Shown: positions 18,942 to 27,741 of the stretch, piece after piece
Layout: each line of letters starts with the position of its first letter
Numbering within the stretch: position 1 is the stretch's first letter
Source of the DNA: Acidimicrobiia bacterium
GTDB taxonomy: Bacteria; Actinomycetota; Acidimicrobiia; Spongiisociales; UBA4744
Reading direction: 5' to 3'
Length of the DNA stretch: 35,499 nt
Assembly (NCBI GenBank): GCA_029863625.1
Contig: JAOTUY010000032.1
Location: 1-35,499 of the forward strand
The notes under the pieces: model-generated
The model's database searches: none
What the model saw: the letters and a program-made list of their open reading frames with translations, nothing else
Told to the model about the DNA's origin: nothing
Position numbers and translations under genes: made by a program

Positions 18942-18950
18942 TGATACATT
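18942..18950 (+). promoter_or_regulatory. Extended -10 promoter element of rmlB
   Basis: TGATACATT, a TGnTAnnnT extended -10, ends 35 bases before the rmlB ATG. The -35 position (about 18922-18927) is weak, as is common with extended -10 promoters. It is the best candidate in the 257-base spacer between the flippase and rmlB. Confidence 0.4.
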
Positions 18951-18985
18951 CAACCGAGAGCAGGTTTCAGCCGATCACAATAGGC

Positions 18986-20050
18986 ATGACAATGAAAACC
19001 GTACTGGTCACAGGCGGGGCTGGGTTCATCGGATCAGCCGTCGTCCGTAGAATCATCAACGCCGGCGACTCCAACGTGGTAAACGTTGACTCGCTCACGT
19101 ACGCGGCCAACCTCGAATCTCTCGGTTCTGCAGCCGATTCCCCCCGTTACCGCTTCGAATTCGCCGACATCGCCAATGCTGGCCGGTTGGCCGGCCTTTT
19201 CGACGAATACCAACCGAGGTCGGTGCTCCATCTCGCTGCCGAGACACACGTTGATCGGTCCATCGAAGGTGCGGCACCATTCATTCATTCCAACGTGGTT
19301 GGTACATCCGTGTTGCTCGACGTTGCGCTCGACTTCTGGCGCAAGTTGCCGTCGCGTAAGCAACAACAGTTTCGGTTTGTCCACATTTCCACCGACGAGG
19401 TCTACGGGAGCCTCAGTGGAGCAGGGCAGTTCAACGAAAACTCCCGTTACAAGCCGAATTCCCCTTATGCCGCCAGCAAGGCAGCTGCCGATCATCTGGT
19501 TCGGGCATGGCACAAGACACACGGTTTCCCGACCGTCACCACCAATTGCTCCAACAACTTCGGGCCTTTCCAGTTTCCCGAGAAGCTCATCCCTCACATG
19601 ATCATCTCGGCGATTGAGGGAAGGCCGCTCGGCGTCTACGGGGACGGAGCCCAGATCCGGGATTGGCTTCACGTGGAGGATCACGTCAATGCGCTCCTTG
19701 CGGTTCTGGAGAGAGGCCGGATCGGTGAGGTGTACACCATTGGTGCACGCAATGAGCAACGCAACATCGATGTGGTCACCAGCATCTGCGCCGTACTCGA
19801 CCAACTACATCCGCGCGCGGACGGCCGAAGCTACACCGAACAGATCACCTACGTCGTGGACCGGCCCGGACACGACCGACGCTATGCGATAGACCCTTCC
19901 AAGATCGAACGAGATCTCGGTTGGAGACCACAACGGGACTGGGTCAGGGGGTTGAAAGAGACTATCGAGTGGTATCTCGAGAACCGTTCCTGGTGGGAGG
20001 GCATACGGAGTGGCGCGTATCGGGGCGAGCGGTTGGGGCTGGGAAGATGA
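18986..20050 (+). CDS. rmlB: dTDP-glucose 4,6-dehydratase (RmlB)
   Basis: A 354-residue extended short-chain dehydrogenase that converts dTDP-glucose to dTDP-4-keto-6-deoxyglucose with bound NAD. It shows [16 protein letters not shown] (Rossmann, ~6-21), [20 protein letters not shown] (134-141, the Asp-Glu pair typical of 4,6-dehydratases), YAASK (161-165, catalytic Tyr and Lys), [18 protein letters not shown] and [12 protein letters not shown]. The ATG at 18986 is chosen because the fold begins at once; the open frame upstream to 18770 encodes nothing family-like, and ATG 18992 is an alternative. It overlaps rmlA as ATGA. Its product is the substrate of the WecE-type aminotransferase at 11716. 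Confidence 0.96.
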   Translation: MTMKTVLVTGGAGFIGSAVVRRIINAGDSNVVNVDSLTYAANLESLGSAADSPRYRFEFADIANAGRLAGLFDEYQPRSVLHLAAETHVDRSIEGAAPFIHSNVVGTSVLLDVALDFWRKLPSRKQQQFRFVHISTDEVYGSLSGAGQFNENSRYKPNSPYAASKAAADHLVRAWHKTHGFPTVTTNCSNNFGPFQFPEKLIPHMIISAIEGRPLGVYGDGAQIRDWLHVEDHVNALLAVLERGRIGEVYTIGARNEQRNIDVVTSICAVLDQLHPRADGRSYTEQITYVVDRPGHDRRYAIDPSKIERDLGWRPQRDWVRGLKETIEWYLENRSWWEGIRSGAYRGERLGLGR

Positions 20051-20919
20051 ATCGCAAAGGAATCGTCCTTGCCGGAGGCCACGGAACCAGGCTGTATCCC
20101 CTCACCCTGGTGGTGAGCAAGCAACTCATGCCTGTGTACGACAAACCTATGATCTACTACCCAATCTCCACCCTGATGCTGGCAGGGATACGAGACATCC
20201 TCATCATCAGCAACCCCCATGATCGACCACTCTTCGAAGGCCTTCTCGGAGACGGAAACCACTGGGGTCTCAACTTCCAATATGCGGAGCAGTCGCAACC
20301 GGGCGGCCTTGCCGAAGCCTTCATCATCGGTCGGAGCTTCATCGGAAGCGCCCGTTCGGCCCTCGTTTTGGGCGACAACATCTTCTATGGACACGGCCTA
20401 ACCGACGTACTGCACAAGGCTGCCGGCCAGGCGGACGGAGCCACCGTCTTCGCGTACCGGGTGGGGGATCCCGAACGATACGGAGTTGTATCCGTCGATG
20501 CGTCAGGACAACCCGTCAGTATCGAAGAAAAGCCGGTTGAACCGAAGTCCCAATATGCCGTCACGGGTTTGTACTTCTACGACAACCAGGTAGTGGATCT
20601 AGCCGCCGATCTGAATCCCTCCAAACGCGGGGAACTCGAGATCACCGACATCAACCGTACGTACCTGGAACGGGGTCAATTGACGGTTCAGATGCTGCAT
20701 CGTGGATTTGCCTGGTTGGATACCGGCACCCCTGGGTCCCTCCAGCAAGCTGCCAGCTTCATCCAAGCTGTCCAGGAGCGGCAAGGACTCCGGGTCTCTT
20801 GTCTCGAGGAAATCGCGTTCCGGCGCGGATATATCGATGCGGACCAACTCGCCAAGCTGGCCGAACCAGTGCGCAATAACGAGTACGGTCAATACCTCTT
20901 ACGTCTGATCGAAGACTAG
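20047..20919 (+). CDS. rmlA: Glucose-1-phosphate thymidylyltransferase (RmlA)
   Basis: A 290-residue nucleotidyltransferase that makes dTDP-glucose from dTTP and glucose-1-phosphate. It shows [16 protein letters not shown] (5-20, nucleotide loop), [16 protein letters not shown] (24-39), [10 protein letters not shown] (metal-binding Asp), [20 protein letters not shown] and [10 protein letters not shown], with WLDTGTP near the end. All are standard for RmlA and the length is normal. The ATG overlaps the rmlB stop. No rmlC or rmlD follows, so in this window the dTDP-keto sugar leads to the WecE branch rather than to rhamnose. Its stop overlaps the convergent methyltransferase stop in a CTAG palindrome (20916-20919). 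Confidence 0.96.
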   Translation: MNRKGIVLAGGHGTRLYPLTLVVSKQLMPVYDKPMIYYPISTLMLAGIRDILIISNPHDRPLFEGLLGDGNHWGLNFQYAEQSQPGGLAEAFIIGRSFIGSARSALVLGDNIFYGHGLTDVLHKAAGQADGATVFAYRVGDPERYGVVSVDASGQPVSIEEKPVEPKSQYAVTGLYFYDNQVVDLAADLNPSKRGELEITDINRTYLERGQLTVQMLHRGFAWLDTGTPGSLQQAASFIQAVQERQGLRVSCLEEIAFRRGYIDADQLAKLAEPVRNNEYGQYLLRLIED

Positions 20920-21770
20920 GACGGAAAAGAGGGCCGGTCTGCTCGGCCCTTCCGTGCCACGGCCAGGATGCTTGAACCGAAAGGCATCGACTTCCCTTGG
21001 TCGAGGCGGGCGGCCTCTTGCGCGAGCAGCCATTCGAGCAGGGCACCCTGTGCACCGCCCGGTGTTTGATGCTCACGATTGCTGAATTCCTGGCTTCCGG
21101 TTTTCCTGACCTTCACCCGGCCCGCGACCGACCTGAGCAGGAAGATCGGAAGCGGAAGCAGCCAGAACAGAAAGGTGGTGTATTCAACCTGAAAGCCCGT
21201 CGCACGAAGGAGACCTACCAGCGAGGAACGGGTGTACCTGCGGAAATGGCCGGCATCGACGTCCTCAGGCGACCATAGCCATTGGAACGCCGGGACGGTG
21301 ACGTAGAGACGTCCACCGGGTTGCAACGCCGCTCGAATCCTATCGAGGAAGGCAGCGTCGTTTTCGATGTGTTCGACAACATCGAATACCCCAACTGCCG
21401 GCAGCGATTGCGGCAGGAAGCCGGCATCCTCGAAGGTCGCTTGAACAACCGGCCGCAACCCGCGGGTGAAACCGTTGCGCGCTCCTACCTCTCCTGGCTC
21501 AACCAGCATGGTCTCGAAACCGGCTCGCTCCAGACCCAGCGTCACGAACCCGTTGCCGCCTCCAATATCGACGATGGGACCATTCGGTGGAAAGCGCGCA
21601 ACGATCGAAGCGACACAAAGGTTTCGATGACGAAACCAGTAGGAACTCGCCTCTACTTCATAGCAAGAGGAATGACCGTGTTCTGGGTACGATACCGAGT
21701 CCTGATCGGCCGCCACCCAGTAGCCCGGCTCCAGTTCACGAAGGCCGGTGGCGAGCACGCTCACTTCCAT
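20916..21770 (-). CDS. SAM-dependent methyltransferase, class I
   Basis: A 284-residue soluble protein with a Rossmann methyltransferase core: [19 protein letters not shown] (motif I, ~66-84), LVEP acidic strand (motif II), [17 protein letters not shown] and [14 protein letters not shown] (motif IV/post-motif region). The N-terminal [14 protein letters not shown] pattern is typical of methyltransferases in polysaccharide clusters. A hydrophobic stretch at [18 protein letters not shown] may bind the membrane. The acceptor is unknown; a glycan hydroxyl or a lipid-linked sugar is plausible from context. The ATG at 21770 has no clear ribosome site; a GTG three codons in is possible. The 3' end contains a hairpin (20921-20955). 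Confidence 0.8.
   Translation of the reverse strand: MEVSVLATGLRELEPGYWVAADQDSVSYPEHGHSSCYEVEASSYWFRHRNLCVASIVARFPPNGPIVDIGGGNGFVTLGLERAGFETMLVEPGEVGARNGFTRGLRPVVQATFEDAGFLPQSLPAVGVFDVVEHIENDAAFLDRIRAALQPGGRLYVTVPAFQWLWSPEDVDAGHFRRYTRSSLVGLLRATGFQVEYTTFLFWLLPLPIFLLRSVAGRVKVRKTGSQEFSNREHQTPGGAQGALLEWLLAQEAARLDQGKSMPFGSSILAVARKGRADRPSFPS
20921..20955. terminator. Hairpin just past rmlA, inside the methyltransferase 3' end
   Basis: ACGGAA (20921-20926) pairs with TTCCGT (20950-20955), and GGGCCG (20931-20936) with CGGCCC (20944-20949), with a four-base bulge and a seven-base loop. No T-run follows on either strand, so termination is only possible. Confidence 0.3.
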
Positions 21771-21877
21771 GAGTAGTCGCGTCCAACGCCGTCACCGAAA
21801 TGGCCTGCCCGGGTGCCTTGTTCCGCCCGGGATCCTCGAACAAGCATGGCGTAAAGGCCGCAAGAGACGGCAATCAC
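21761..21877 (-). CDS. Possible small ORF bridging two methyltransferase genes
   Basis: A 38-codon frame whose GTG overlaps the upstream methyltransferase stop as GTGA and whose TGA lies ten bases inside the downstream methyltransferase gene. It starts with a hydrophobic run (VIAVSCGLYAMLV), then is polar. It may be a real coupled micro-gene, a way of keeping ribosomes moving between neighbours, or chance. No family is recognised. Confidence 0.2.
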   Translation of the reverse strand: MIAVSCGLYAMLVRGSRAEQGTRAGHFGDGVGRDYSWK

Positions 21878-22482
21878 GGAGAGCATTCCAGAATAAGGTG
21901 GGTGTAAGGAATCCTGAGCAGATCAGTTCTCGTGTGGCTCTCGATCTCCTGGAAACTCCTCTGCGCGAGTTCGATGTATTCGTTCAGGATTCGGATGTGG
22001 CCACCTCGATCGAGCGAAACAACGAACCGGCGGTGGGCAGCCTGACCGTCGTGGAACAGCGGATCGAGGGTAACCAGCCTGCCGGTGGGTTTCAGCGCCG
22101 AGCTCGCCAGGGCGAACAGTTCCGCTGCGTCACCGTCGTTCAGATGGTGGAGCACACCCAAGGCCATCACCAGGTCGAACTTGCCGGTGACCGTGTCCCT
22201 TGAAACTGAAGCATTCACGAAGGTCCCGCGGTTTCCGTGGCGAGCGCGAGCGAGATCGATGTATTCCTCGCTGGAGTCGAATCCGTAGTACTCCACATCG
22301 GGAAGGTCATCGAGCACATCGGCGGTGCCACACCCGATATCCAGAACCGAATCGCCCGGCCGCGGTCTGAGGTAGTCCTCGACCAATCCGGCCCGACCTG
22401 CTTTGGTCGTGACCAGTCCTCGAAAGGTCTTGTAGACCCACGGCTTGGCGAGAAGGCCTCGCGGGTCGAGTCTGTCGAACAT
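21874..22482 (-). CDS. SAM-dependent methyltransferase, class I (small)
   Basis: A 202-residue methyltransferase domain protein. Motif I is SVLDIGCGTADVLDDL (~45-60), followed by YYGFDSSEEYIDLAR (motif II with the acidic residue), FDLVMALGVLHHL (motif IV) and LKPTGRLVTLDP. A leading MFDRLDPRGLLAKPWVYKTF segment resembles methyltransferases that act in lipid or glycan modification. The ATG at 22482 is preceded by GAGGT. It lies 51 bases downstream of uvrB on the same strand. The substrate cannot be named; a role in the glycan island is inferred from the neighbours. Confidence 0.82.
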   Translation of the reverse strand: MFDRLDPRGLLAKPWVYKTFRGLVTTKAGRAGLVEDYLRPRPGDSVLDIGCGTADVLDDLPDVEYYGFDSSEEYIDLARARHGNRGTFVNASVSRDTVTGKFDLVMALGVLHHLNDGDAAELFALASSALKPTGRLVTLDPLFHDGQAAHRRFVVSLDRGGHIRILNEYIELAQRSFQEIESHTRTDLLRIPYTHLILECSP

Positions 22483-22533
22483 GGCACCTCGGGATTGCGG
22501 CGCATCGTAGCGGTGGGCTCGTCCGAACCGGCG

Positions 22534-24546
22534 CTATCTGCCCGCCTCGGCCAGGTCGCGCATCTCACGGCGCAACTCATTGATCTCGTCACGCAATCGG
22601 GCGGCGTACTCGAAACGAAGTTCTTTGGCTGCTTCATGCATCTCTTCCTCGAGGCTCTGAATGAGACGACCGAGATCCTCACCGCCCAGGTCCAACACGG
22701 CCCGCTGCTCCACCTCGCGACGACGCCGCTCGGGCGCCGGTGCATCCTGACTCTGCAGCAGTTCGAGGATGTCGGACACCTTTTTTCGGATCGTCTGCGG
22801 ATCGATGCCGTGCTTTTCGTTGTATCGGAGCTGATGACCCCGCCGGCGGTTGGTCTCGTTGATCGCCCGCTGCATAGAGTCGGTGACGTTGTCGGCGTAC
22901 ATCAACACCTGTCCGTCCACGTTGCGGGCTGCTCGACCGATGATCTGGATGAGGCTGGTCGCCGACCGGAGGAAGCCCTCCTTATCGGCATCGAGGATTG
23001 CGACCAGCGATACCTCGGGTAGGTCGAGACCTTCCCGCAGGAGATTGATGCCGACCAGGACGTCAAACTCGCCCAACCGCAGGTCGCGGAGGATCTGGAC
23101 CCGTTCGAGGGTGTCGATCTCCGAGTGGAGATAACGAGCCCGCACTCCCATCTCCAGGAGATACTCCGTGAGATCCTCAGACATCTTCTTGGTGAGCGTG
23201 GTAACCAGAACCCGTTGGTCAACTACCGCCCGTTCGCGTATCTCATGAAGCAGATCGTCGATCTGACCTTTGGTCGGCTTGACGATGACTTCCGGATCGA
23301 CCAGACCGGTGGGGCGGGCGATCTGCTCGACCACCCTCGCCGAGCGCTCCAGCTCGAACGGACTCGGCGTGGCCGACATGAAGATCACCTGGCCGCTCTT
23401 CGCCAACCATTCGTCGAACCGGAGCGGACGGTTGTCGATGGCGGAAGGGAGCCGGAAGCCGTGCTCGACCAACGACTCTTTGCGGCTCAAGTCGCCCGCA
23501 AACTGGCCGTGAATCTGCGGGACGGTCACATGACTCTCGTCGAGGACGGTCACGAAGTCATCGGGGAAGTAGTCGAGCAGTGTGTAGGGCGGCTCACCGG
23601 GTTGCCGACCGTCGATGTGACGGCTGTAGTTCTCAATCCCCGAACAGAACCCGATCTCTTTCATCATTTCGAGGTCGTATCCGGTGCGCATCCGCAACCG
23701 CTGCGCCTCGAGCAGCTTCCCGTTCTCCTCGAACTCGGCCAGTCGCTCTTCGAGTTCTGCTTCGATGCCCACCACGGCCCGCTCCATGCGCTCTTGCGAA
23801 GCCACATAGTGTGAGGCCGGGTAGATCCACAGCTCCTGCATTTCCTCGATGACCTCTCCGGTCACCGGGTTCATCCGGAGGATGCGTTGGACCTCGTCGC
23901 CCCAATACTCGATCCGGGCGACCGTTTCCTCATAAGCCGGAAAGACCTCGAGTGTGTCTCCCTTGACTCGAAACTTCCCGCGGGTGAGGTTCACCTCATT
24001 GCGTTCGTACTGGATGTCTACCAGCCTGCGCATAGCCTCCCCGAGCGGGTACTCAACACCTTTGATCAACCGCAGGACCCTGCCGGCATACTCATCGGGC
24101 GTTCCCAGCCCGTAGATCGCCGAAACGCTGGCGACGATGATCACGTCATCCCGGAAGAGCAGGGCGCTGGTAGCCGCGTGGCGAAGCCGGTCGATCTCGT
24201 CGTTGACCGTTGCGTCCTTTTCGATGTACGTGTCCGACTGGGCCATGTAGGCCTCGGGTTGGTAGTAGTCGTAGTAGCTAACGAAGTACTCGACCCGATT
24301 CTCAGGGAAGAACTGCCTGAATTCGTTGGCGAGTTGCGCAGCCAAAGCTTTGTTGGGGGCGAGCACCAGGGTCGGTCGCTGAATCTTCTCAATCGTCCAG
24401 GCAATCGTTGCCGACTTACCTGAACCGGTAATGCCAAGCAACGTCTGGAAGCTCTCTCCGGCTTCGATGCCTTCGGCCAGGGCAGATATGGCCGCAGGTT
24501 GGTCACCGGCCGGCTGGAAATCGGAGTGAACCTTGAAGGGGGGCAT
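22534..24546 (-). CDS. uvrB: Excinuclease ABC subunit B (UvrB)
   Basis: The helicase-like damage-verification subunit of nucleotide excision repair, 670 residues, normal length. It shows [16 protein letters not shown], Walker A GITGSGKS (38-45), the beta-hairpin [46 protein letters not shown], the conserved stretch from [15 protein letters not shown] to [19 protein letters not shown], and a C-terminal UVR coiled coil ([20 protein letters not shown]) for UvrC contact. ATG 24546 is chosen over 24591: the -10 of a RecA-NDp type promoter ends six bases before it, so the messenger is predicted to be leaderless. A decayed copy of its first third lies at 27288-27653. Confidence 0.98.
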   Translation of the reverse strand: MPPFKVHSDFQPAGDQPAAISALAEGIEAGESFQTLLGITGSGKSATIAWTIEKIQRPTLVLAPNKALAAQLANEFRQFFPENRVEYFVSYYDYYQPEAYMAQSDTYIEKDATVNDEIDRLRHAATSALLFRDDVIIVASVSAIYGLGTPDEYAGRVLRLIKGVEYPLGEAMRRLVDIQYERNEVNLTRGKFRVKGDTLEVFPAYEETVARIEYWGDEVQRILRMNPVTGEVIEEMQELWIYPASHYVASQERMERAVVGIEAELEERLAEFEENGKLLEAQRLRMRTGYDLEMMKEIGFCSGIENYSRHIDGRQPGEPPYTLLDYFPDDFVTVLDESHVTVPQIHGQFAGDLSRKESLVEHGFRLPSAIDNRPLRFDEWLAKSGQVIFMSATPSPFELERSARVVEQIARPTGLVDPEVIVKPTKGQIDDLLHEIRERAVVDQRVLVTTLTKKMSEDLTEYLLEMGVRARYLHSEIDTLERVQILRDLRLGEFDVLVGINLLREGLDLPEVSLVAILDADKEGFLRSATSLIQIIGRAARNVDGQVLMYADNVTDSMQRAINETNRRRGHQLRYNEKHGIDPQTIRKKVSDILELLQSQDAPAPERRRREVEQRAVLDLGGEDLGRLIQSLEEEMHEAAKELRFEYAARLRDEINELRREMRDLAEAGR

Positions 24547-24552
24547 CGGGCC

Positions 24553-24575
24553 AGTGTACGCGGCGCATGTGACAA
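24553..24575 (-). promoter_or_regulatory. RecA-NDp (PafBC-type) promoter of uvrB
   Basis: On the - strand, TTGTCA (24575-24570), an 11-nt spacer, TACACT (24558-24553), then six bases to the ATG. Both hexamers and the spacing equal those before uvrA. The geometry predicts transcription starting at or next to the ATG. Confidence 0.75.
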
Positions 24576-24626
24576 GGAAGGCAGCATCCAAGTTGCGGTT
24601 CGGTCGGCGCCGAGAGCCCTCATCCG

Positions 24627-25826
24627 CTACTCCAGGCTGCGAAGTCGAACCCGTCCGGCAATCACTGCAGAGCCCAGAAGCAAAACCGCCCCAGCAATCA
24701 TCAAGGGCAGCCTTCGATACTCCACGCCGGGGTATCCAAGGCTTGAAAGCGCCACCGGCAACACCGCAAGAGCGATCCAGGCGAAGGCCGGGAGGCGCAG
24801 ATCCACCTCAGCTTCACTCACGACCAGCCACACAACCGGGGCAAGGGCGAGCCAGTAATGATCCCACACGAACGGAGCCAGGGCCGTGGCCACCCCCACT
24901 GGGAAGAGGAGCCAGAGACCTCGCGACAACCGGCGCCTGATCATCGGAATCGCAGACGCTGCTCCGAGATAGACCAAGGTCGCCAATCCAGGACTGAGCG
25001 GGGATGTCCAACTGAGGTTCGACGAAATATCCCTGGCCTCAACCGTGTTGCCCGGCAATGCCTCCGTAATCCATACCCACAGTGTGTCGAACCCACCCAC
25101 GAAGGGAAGAGCGGCCAAGGTAACCACGACGGCCGTCCCGGCCACGAGTGCGAGGTCCTTCATCAGCGAGGTACTTCTCGGTAGAGCCAGAGCGAAGACT
25201 GCCAACCATGGTTTCCAAGCGACCAGTAATCCAAGGCCTACTCGGGCGATGGTCCGTAAATCTTTGCCGTCCAGGAGGGCAACAACCAGTAGTCCCAACC
25301 CAGCCAAGGCGTTCCCTTGAATCCAAACCGTATCCGTGAAGGTCGGAACCCACACCAACGTTGCAATTGCTACCGGAATCGTCCAAGCCGGTTTCCGCCG
25401 CAGAAGGATCAAAATGATTGCAACTGTCAACGCCACGACCGCCAGGGCCCCCAGGCGACGTCCCACCAGCTCAGCGCCGGAACCATAGGTAGCCAAGAGG
25501 GCACGCGCCCCGGCCAGCGCAAGCGGTGGGTGGACGACCCATCCGCTCAGCCGGGGTGAACCGGAGAGAGGAAGGTCGGGAGGTCCGTACTGATCGATCA
25601 GGTCACCAATCTGCTGATACGGAATCCCGCCTTGCTCAAGCGCCGCCACGCCGAGAAGATCTCTGCCCAGATCGGTGATGCCCACTTTTTGGTACACAAT
25701 GCCCCGAACAGTGAGGTCCATCAGCGCCGGAATCAGTGCCACGAGGAGCATGACAAGGAAGATGATCAACCCGAATTGAACCACAGCTGAACCAACCAGA
25801 CCACGCCGGCGCGTCCCCTCGTTCAT
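24627..25826 (-). CDS. GT87 (DUF2029)-like membrane glycosyltransferase
   Basis: A 399-residue polytopic membrane protein. After the first helix (~17-35) come [17 protein letters not shown] (Asp52), IPYQQI, and [16 protein letters not shown] (~96-111). An acidic outer loop followed by a [YH]PP motif is the GT87/DUF2029 layout; about ten helices follow. The ATG at 25826 is the first start giving a normal N-terminus; the long upstream frame has no membrane segment and is noncoding. It sits between uvrB and the first subtype C gene. The corresponding interval beside the second copy (27654-27741) lacks it, so it was inserted into this spot or lost from the other copy. Donor and acceptor unknown. 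Confidence 0.75.
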   Translation of the reverse strand: MNEGTRRRGLVGSAVVQFGLIIFLVMLLVALIPALMDLTVRGIVYQKVGITDLGRDLLGVAALEQGGIPYQQIGDLIDQYGPPDLPLSGSPRLSGWVVHPPLALAGARALLATYGSGAELVGRRLGALAVVALTVAIILILLRRKPAWTIPVAIATLVWVPTFTDTVWIQGNALAGLGLLVVALLDGKDLRTIARVGLGLLVAWKPWLAVFALALPRSTSLMKDLALVAGTAVVVTLAALPFVGGFDTLWVWITEALPGNTVEARDISSNLSWTSPLSPGLATLVYLGAASAIPMIRRRLSRGLWLLFPVGVATALAPFVWDHYWLALAPVVWLVVSEAEVDLRLPAFAWIALAVLPVALSSLGYPGVEYRRLPLMIAGAVLLLGSAVIAGRVRLRSLE

Positions 25827-25969
25827 AGGTAGCCGGAATCCTCGGCCGCAACATAGGGCGACATCCAGCCACGGTCGCAGTGTCGACCCGGTTGGACATC
25901 GTTGAGTTTCGCTCGACAAGGTGCGACATGGCAGGCACCGACAGCACTGCCCGACCTGTAAGCATGGCG

Positions 25970-25986
25970 TCGACAATCTCTGTCGA
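25970..25986. repeat. Inverted repeat, possible operator
   Basis: TCGACA (25970-25975), five bases, TGTCGA (25981-25986): perfect six-base arms in a divergent spacer. A dimeric repressor site is possible, but no regulator is known for it and it lies over 140 bases from either gene. Confidence 0.25.
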
Positions 25987-26119
25987 ATCCCGAGCCACCG
26001 GCTCCGGGATCTCCGTTTCGTCTCATCTGGAATCCGGCCTGCTGCTTTCGACGATGAAGGCGACACTACCGGGCCCCGGCCTTGGGCAGGTGTCTTGTCC
26101 AGGCCGGTGGAATTGCGGC

Positions 26120-26128
26120 TGGTAGGCT
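26120..26128 (+). promoter_or_regulatory. Extended -10 of subtype C copy 1
   Basis: A TGnTAnnnT element (TGGTAGGCT) ends eight bases before the GTG at 26137. The paralogue at 27742 has TGATACGCT in the homologous place. This supports the GTG start and a leaderless messenger. Confidence 0.42.
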
Positions 26129-26136
26129 GCCCGGCT

Positions 26137-27153
26137 GTGTGGTTCAGGCACCTACTGGTCGGCCTTGCTGTGTTGTGCATCGGGTTGTTGGTGCGAGTCG
26201 CGATGGTGCAAACGGCCAACCCCGACCTAACCCCAGACGACCTGCACCGGTTCGAGACCACTTTCGGTCTCGACCTTCCCGATTGGTACGCCGGCCAACC
26301 CTTCTTTCTCCTTTGGACAAGAGGGGATGGTCAAGCATTCGTCGCTCTCGCCTCGGACCTCGATCTGGACGGTGCCGCCCAAGAGCTCGCCGTGCCGATC
26401 TACCGTTATACACGAATAGGATACGCCTGGCTGGGCCGGGTCGCCGCCCTGGGCAGAGTGTCTCTCGTCCCCGTCGGGCTCATGGCTGTGAACGCTCTTG
26501 CGCTCCTCGCCCTGGGTGTATTTTCGAGCCAACTCGCCCAAACCCGGGGACGGGTTGCCTACCTCCTGGCGGCCAATCCGGCCGTCTATGTGGGCTTTGC
26601 CTCCGATACCGCCGAACCGCTCGGCGTCGTGCTGCTGGTGGCGGCACTGGTGACATCCTCGAAGGCTGTCGGACGATGGTCGTCCGGCTGGCTGGCGGCC
26701 GTACGACCGAGCTTGGCGACGGCGCTCCCCGCCCGCCGGCGCGACCTTCCAATAACCCTCATCGGTTTCGGAGTGATCGCTGTGGTCGTCCGGATAATCG
26801 GAACCGTTGGTCTGGGAGGCAACTCGTCGATCCCTCCTTCCACCTTGGTTCTTCCAGTGACCGGCTACGTGGAGGCCTGGCGATCTCTGTCCGCGGGCGC
26901 GGCAGTCGTCGCCGGGATTCCGCTGGCGGCCGGTCTGACCACCTTCGTGCTAGGCATGGTTCGCGAGAGGGGATGGATGCGGTTGGCGTGGCTCGCCACC
27001 GGTTTGCTCGTCCTCACCTTGGGTTCGGCTGTGCTTCGCAGTCCGGTCAACTGGACCAGGGCAGCAGCAGCACTCCCGGTACTGTGGGTGGTGTCCTCCC
27101 TCACGAACGAACCCACCCTGGACCCCGCTCAAGCTCCGCCCGCGGAAGCTTGA
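26137..27153 (+). CDS. Polytopic membrane protein, GHDGQ family, subtype C copy 1
   Basis: A 338-residue membrane protein with about nine helices. The first outer loop carries [19 protein letters not shown] (GDGQ ~63-66) and YRYTRIGYAWLGR (89-101). The C-terminus has SPVNWTRAAAALPVLW, the subtype C form of the family's N..R..APL motif. The RGDGQ replaces GHDGQ of subtypes A and B. GTG 26137 is chosen by alignment with the paralogue at 27742 and by the extended -10 eight bases upstream; GTG 26107 is an alternative. The 3' end overlaps the tail of a decayed coaE copy on the other strand, exactly as the paralogue overlaps the intact coaE. Function is inferred only, as a GT-C-like glycan enzyme. 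Confidence 0.78.
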   Translation: MWFRHLLVGLAVLCIGLLVRVAMVQTANPDLTPDDLHRFETTFGLDLPDWYAGQPFFLLWTRGDGQAFVALASDLDLDGAAQELAVPIYRYTRIGYAWLGRVAALGRVSLVPVGLMAVNALALLALGVFSSQLAQTRGRVAYLLAANPAVYVGFASDTAEPLGVVLLVAALVTSSKAVGRWSSGWLAAVRPSLATALPARRRDLPITLIGFGVIAVVVRIIGTVGLGGNSSIPPSTLVLPVTGYVEAWRSLSAGAAVVAGIPLAAGLTTFVLGMVRERGWMRLAWLATGLLVLTLGSAVLRSPVNWTRAAAALPVLWVVSSLTNEPTLDPAQAPPAEA

Positions 27154-27287
27154 AGCATCCGGAACAGGCCGTCGATGTTGGCGACGAGCTGATCCCAATT
27201 CCCGGAATTGTCTACGACGTGTCGGCGGATGCGACCCACTTGTTCCGTTCTGGTTGCGCAGCCATCCGACGGGATGCATCGTCTGCA
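27129..27287 (-). pseudogene. coaE C-terminal remnant
   Basis: Two frames together recover the last ~53 residues of dephospho-CoA kinase: [16 protein letters not shown] (intact coaE: RMAAQPARDTWVTSAD), then, after a one-base deletion near 27223-27227, [19 protein letters not shown] (intact: VIDNSADPEALEAQVDALW). Its stop lies inside the 3' end of the subtype C gene, as that of intact coaE does. No P-loop remains. It is the left part of a tandem-duplication junction. Confidence 0.85.
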
Positions 27288-27653
27288 GCCGTACCGCAGC
27301 CGGTCGATCTCATCGTTGAGGTGGCATCCTTTTCGATATACGTGTCCGACTGAGCCATGTATGCCCCAGGCAGGTAGTAGTCGTAGTGGCTGACCAAGTA
27401 ATCGACTCGATTCGCGGGCAAGAATTGCCGGAACTCGTTGGCCAGTTGGGGGCGAGTTCTTTGTTCGGTGCAAGCACCAGTGTCCGTCGTTGGATCTTCT
27501 CGATCGTCCAGGCGATCGTCGCTGATTCCCTCGAGCCGGTGATTCCCAGCAGGGTCTGGAGCTCCCCGTTCTCGATTCCCCGGGCAGGCGCCTCCTTGGT
27601 TTTCGGTTGGTCGCCGGCCGGTTGAAGTCAGAGTGGACACGAAATGGGGGCAC
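27288..27653 (-). pseudogene. uvrB N-terminal remnant
   Basis: Pieces in shifting frames match the first ~120 residues of UvrB in order: [10 protein letters not shown], then [18 protein letters not shown] (intact: [18 protein letters not shown]), [13 protein letters not shown] and [10 protein letters not shown]. Several indels break the frame. The Walker A GSGKSAT has become GSRESAT, so the ATPase lysine is lost. The match stops near 27288, where coaE similarity begins. The promoter and the start geometry (here GTG) remain. This cannot encode a working UvrB. Confidence 0.9.
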
Positions 27654-27659
27654 CTGGCC

Positions 27660-27682
27660 AATGTACGTGGCAGGTGTGACAA
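27660..27682 (-). promoter_or_regulatory. RecA-NDp type promoter of the uvrB remnant
   Basis: TTGTCA (27682-27677), 11-nt spacer, TACATT (27665-27660), then six bases to the remnant's GTG: the same geometry as intact uvrB, with one base changed in the -10. Confidence 0.6.
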
Positions 27683-27722
27683 GAGCGCAGGCGCTCCGAT
27701 CGCCGGTTGTCGGCCTGCCGGC

Positions 27723-27731
27723 TGATACGCT
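27723..27731 (+). promoter_or_regulatory. Extended -10 of subtype C copy 2
   Basis: TGATACGCT (TGnTAnnnT) ends ten bases before the GTG at 27742 and aligns with the element before the paralogue at 26137. Confidence 0.42.
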
Positions 27732-27741
27732 CGTCGGCATT

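Larger units (their letters stand above)
25827..26136. other. 310-base divergent spacer without a gene
   Basis: I see no supported gene here. Features are an inverted repeat TCGACA-N5-TGTCGA (25970-25986) and an extended -10 (26120-26128) belonging to the + strand gene. Short frames on both strands lack any family resemblance. Unlike the uvrB'-side spacer of the second copy, only the last ~25 bases resemble the region upstream of the paralogue. Confidence 0.5.

Noticed and set aside
26082..27353. A 423-codon + strand frame overlapping the subtype C gene
   Set aside because: Its translation is Arg/Pro/Gly-rich low-complexity text without helices, the usual high-GC shadow of the real gene in another frame.
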